DNA from: Marinoscillum sp040218045
Lineage (GTDB): Bacteria > Bacteroidota > Bacteroidia > Cytophagales > Cyclobacteriaceae
Assembly (NCBI GenBank): GCA_040218045.1
Contig: JAVJQA010000006.1
Location: 186,001 to 250,000 of the forward strand
Direction of reading: 5' to 3'
DNA length: 64,000 bases
Shown here: positions 61,839 to 64,000 of the stretch, in pieces
How the letters are laid out: every line of letters starts with the position of its first letter
Position numbering within the stretch: position 1 is the stretch's first letter
The notes under the pieces: model-generated
What the model was told of the DNA's origin: nothing
What the model saw: only the letters and a program-made list of their open reading frames with translations
The model's database searches: none
Translations under genes and position numbers: made by a program

Positions 61839-62111
61839 ATCAAGCGATTTATTCAATTCTTTCTTTTCTTCTTAATGCTCTTACCTCTTGTTGGGGTTGC
61901 GCAATCAAGTCTTACTCATGAGCAACTAGAGGAGCGTTACATAAAAAATAGTGCCTGGAAATATGGTATGTATTCGCTCGAATGGCAAATGTCTCTGGAT
62001 TCTGCACTGCTGATTGACTCCACTTTTGACTATGCAGGACCAGGTCAACTGGGATTTAGTCAGCTGGGCCGATTGATTAGACATGAAGGATCTCAGAAAC
62101 GTTTCTTTTGA
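61839..62111 (+). CDS. Small secreted protein with an apparent ATC start
   Basis: If read from ATC at 61839 (1 base after the permease stop), the 90-residue product starts with KRF, an 18-residue hydrophobic core and GVAQSS, an ideal signal peptide. The only ATG, at 61875, would leave a poor signal MLLPLVGVAQ. An in-frame TAA at 61824 blocks anything longer. The mature part (about 66 residues: SSLTHEQLEERYIKN... ending RFF) has no family I recognise. The 3' end overlaps the bestrophin gene by 35 bases. It may be a real gene with a rare start, or a gene that lost its ATG. Confidence 0.5.
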   Translation: MKRFIQFFLFFLMLLPLVGVAQSSLTHEQLEERYIKNSAWKYGMYSLEWQMSLDSALLIDSTFDYAGPGQLGFSQLGRLIRHEGSQKRFF

Positions 62112-62949
62112 TTTTCAGTGCCAACTCGTTTAGTGGCAAGTCATTGATGTCATTGCCAAAAGGATCTTCAATTTCCTCGGAAATCAGCTCGATACTTACC
62201 AAGAAGTAAAACGCCAACATCACAATTCCTATCGTCCAATACCCAAAATCCCACATGAAACTCACTGGAAGGGTGATGGCATAAATGAACAGGAACTTTT
62301 TGATGAACATACTATAAGAATATGGAATCGGGGTTGATTTGATCCGCTCACAAGCACCTATAATGTCTGTGAATCCTTTGAGTTCTTTATCCAGGATGAA
62401 GAGCTGCTCAGAGGTTAATTTGCCTTCTTCTCTACATTTCATTACACGCTCATATAGCAAACGATTGATCATATTAGGACGATGCTTGCTTTTGATGATC
62501 CGTTGTTTGACTTCTTCATTGATTGTATCCATTTCTCCAATCAAAATACTGTCCCGCAGATGCTCTTTCATGGAAAACGCTTCATTAGGAATCATCCTCC
62601 TGAAAAACTCACGATCATCCAGAGCATCTTTTGGGAGAAATGCCTCCAGTTTGATTGCAATTTGGCGACTGTCATTGACTAGCTGGCCCCATAATTTTCT
62701 ACCTTCCCACCATCTGTCATACGCGGTGTTGGTTCTCAAAACGAGGAATAAACCCAAGATTACCCCGAGTATGGAGTGGAAAGCGATAGTGCCTTCATAG
62801 TGAAAATCAAAAACCGTAATGACAATAAAGCAAAGCAATGCGGTAAATACCCCGACAAAAAGTAGAAGAGGAAAAAGCAACTTAATTACATATCTGCTAT
62901 AAACATCAAAAATTAAGGAAAACCAGGTCTTCGGGTTGTATTGGATCAT
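62077..62949 (-). CDS. Bestrophin family anion channel protein
   Basis: The 290-residue protein matches the bestrophin/UPF0187 group: RYVIKLLFPLLLFV helix near the N-terminus, a LRTNTAYDRWWEGRKLWGQ motif (about residue 73-91), ACERIKSTPIPYSYS, and a C-terminal FGNDINDLPLNELA acidic segment. Bacterial bestrophins form pentameric channels for chloride or other ions. The four helices expected are present. Its start is 27 bases upstream of the convergent-side GH3 gene stop on the same strand. Confidence 0.9.
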   Translation of the reverse strand: MIQYNPKTWFSLIFDVYSRYVIKLLFPLLLFVGVFTALLCFIVITVFDFHYEGTIAFHSILGVILGLFLVLRTNTAYDRWWEGRKLWGQLVNDSRQIAIKLEAFLPKDALDDREFFRRMIPNEAFSMKEHLRDSILIGEMDTINEEVKQRIIKSKHRPNMINRLLYERVMKCREEGKLTSEQLFILDKELKGFTDIIGACERIKSTPIPYSYSMFIKKFLFIYAITLPVSFMWDFGYWTIGIVMLAFYFLVSIELISEEIEDPFGNDINDLPLNELALKIKRNVSEILHV

Positions 62950-62976
62950 TGGTGGTAATTATATGATTCTATTCGT

Positions 62977-63999
62977 TTATTGGGCGGCCAAACCCATTTC
63001 TTGTTTCAAAGTTATTATCCGTTTGTAGGATTCTGCTACTCGCTCCCTACTAATATCTCCATTTTTTACGAATTTTCTAATTATTCCGTGTAATTGGTCT
63101 GCCGTCACCAGGTCGTAATCCGGCACATTGTTGGCAAATAGCAGGATATCCACCCCAGCGAGAATGGTCCTTTTAATGGCTTCTTCCAGGCCATACTGAG
63201 CACTGATTGCTTTCATTTGCATGTCATCAGATACTACCACCCCATCAAAATCCAGAAATCCCCTAAGCACTTCAGAAATTACTTTGTCAGAAAGTGTGGC
63301 TGGTACCTTACTGTCGTCCAGTACATCATTGACGATATGGGCTGTCATAATTGCTTTGACTTTACCAGAATCCAACAAAGCTTTGTAGGGTAGTAATTCT
63401 TCAAATCTCCACGTGGTAGACACATCAGTCAATCCAAGGTGTGAGTCGTTTTTTGAGCTCCCGTGTCCTGGAAAATGTTTCAAAACAGTAGCTACACCAA
63501 ACAGTTCATGTGCATCCACCACCGCCTGAGCATGCCTGGCAACTAAATAAGGATCTGGTGAATAGGACCGGCCAATTTTGCCTATCACCGGATTGTCAGG
63601 ATTGATGTTTACATCCACTGATGGTGCAAAATTCATATTGATTCCAAGCTGATAAAGTATACCTGCCGTACGTTTGGCATAAAATGAGGTGCTGTCCAGA
63701 TTGTCCAGTTCACCAAGGTATTGTGCAGTGACTGTTTTGGGGAAACCATACCTTGTCTTCAGGCGGTTAACCCGGCCGCCCTCCTCATCAATACTCACAA
63801 ACAAAGGTAGACTGGCCTTGGACTGAGCAAACTCCAGAATTTCTCTAAGGTTTTGCTCTGTATTTTTACTGTAAAGATTCTTTTCAAACAAGATGACACC
63901 ACCAACCTGGTTTGCTTCAATAGCTGAGAATATTGGTGCTTTTTTGTCGAGTCTGTTAAAGTCCCCGATCCCGACCATGATCATCTGACCAATCATAAA
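62977..63999 (-). CDS. Glycoside hydrolase family 3 enzyme, NagZ-like (5' end outside window)
   Basis: The frame runs off the right edge, so the N-terminus, probably with a signal peptide, is not visible. The 339 visible residues have the GH3 barrel: IDEEGGRVNRL, FAPSVDVN, KHFPGHGSSKNDSH (NagZ-type His/Asp loop with the catalytic general acid-base) and VVSDDMQMKAIS (nucleophile Asp). NagZ releases N-acetylglucosamine from peptidoglycan fragments, feeding anhydro-MurNAc products to AnmK encoded at 12302-13348. The family normally carries a beta-lactamase or other extra domain in Bacteroidota; none is seen at this end. Confidence 0.9.
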   Translation of the reverse strand, partial: FMIGQMIMVGIGDFNRLDKKAPIFSAIEANQVGGVILFEKNLYSKNTEQNLREILEFAQSKASLPLFVSIDEEGGRVNRLKTRYGFPKTVTAQYLGELDNLDSTSFYAKRTAGILYQLGINMNFAPSVDVNINPDNPVIGKIGRSYSPDPYLVARHAQAVVDAHELFGVATVLKHFPGHGSSKNDSHLGLTDVSTTWRFEELLPYKALLDSGKVKAIMTAHIVNDVLDDSKVPATLSDKVISEVLRGFLDFDGVVVSDDMQMKAISAQYGLEEAIKRTILAGVDILLFANNVPDYDLVTADQLHGIIRKFVKNGDISRERVAESYKRIITLKQEMGLAAQ

Positions 64000-64000
64000 A

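Noticed and set aside
1..64000. Prophage, insertion sequence or integron
   Set aside because: No transposase, integrase, phage structural gene or long terminal repeat was seen on either strand.

Overview
The window looks like a chromosomal segment of a free-living, probably marine, Bacteroidota bacterium of the order Cytophagales. The evidence is a SusC/SusD pair and another TonB-dependent receptor with a carboxypeptidase-like N-terminal domain, families largely confined to Bacteroidota (DUF4105, DUF4249, DUF4302, DUF6048, DUF6452, MopE-type repeats), bacillithiol genes (bshC, ypdA-like, ytxJ-like), and several matches to the Bacteroidota -7 promoter element TAnnTTTG. GC content is in the low-to-mid 40s % by eye. 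I see no rRNA, tRNA, CRISPR array, insertion sequence, prophage or integrase. The segment reads as core and lineage-specific chromosome with a few accessory loci.

Layout. 1-4.6 kb: end of a LysE-type exporter, a DUF4105 membrane protein, a radical SAM/SPASM enzyme, then a minus-strand run of DUF493, pterin dehydratase, rsmI and an inositol monophosphatase-family gene. 4.7-12.3 kb: a minus-strand envelope cluster reading coaX, a beta-barrel protein, a TPR protein, lptC, a 56-residue membrane protein, a GldE/CorC-type CBS protein and a PpiD-like chaperone. 12.3-22.6 kb: anmK, an amino acid dehydrogenase, a NhaD-type antiporter, lysC, ribH, a YfgM-like TPR protein, pdhA, recF, DUF721, and the DUF6452/DUF6048 pair. 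22.7-27.2 kb: rimO, bshC, 5-formyl-THF cyclo-ligase and a YpdA-type reductase, packed as one operon that makes or recycles bacillithiol. 27.7-34.2 kb: PadR regulator with an FtsX/MacB-type permease, an arylsulfotransferase-like lipoprotein with three MopE-type repeats, a pirin and an EEP-fold hydrolase. 34.5-40.6 kb: TonB receptor, DUF4249 lipoprotein and MFS exporter, then a Uma2 protein and an unknown lipoprotein. 40.6-43.4 kb: a MocR-type regulator divergent from a PNPOx-like flavoprotein, and mnmD. 43.5-51.2 kb: a nutrient-import locus (lipoprotein, SusC, SusD, zinc metallohydrolase lipoprotein, DUF4302). 51.2-64 kb: ispF, an M16 peptidase, a fused alpha/beta E1 2-oxoacid dehydrogenase, a secreted repeat protein, YtxJ, a small outer-membrane-type protein, lipA, a STAS-like protein, a second FtsX-type permease, a small secreted protein, a bestrophin and the start-truncated end of a GH3/NagZ-like enzyme.

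How the genes connect. rimO-bshC-fthC-ypdA and the distant ytxJ point to bacillithiol-based redox control. The fused E1, PdhA and LipA all belong to lipoate-dependent 2-oxoacid dehydrogenase metabolism, but no E2 or E3 gene is present here. The coaX-to-ppiD cluster combines LPS export and envelope protein folding. The strongest candidate for something undescribed is the secreted basic protein at 55115-56623, built from at least 13 PRYS-x-G-x-PF units of exactly 17 or 23 residues whose codons have diverged while the residues have not. Other points worth a second look are a terminator-like hairpin over the lptC start, a secreted-protein gene whose only sensible start codon is ATC, a GGACTA operator set between the MocR gene and its target, and the fact that all eleven convergent gene pairs have stop codons at most 13 bases apart.
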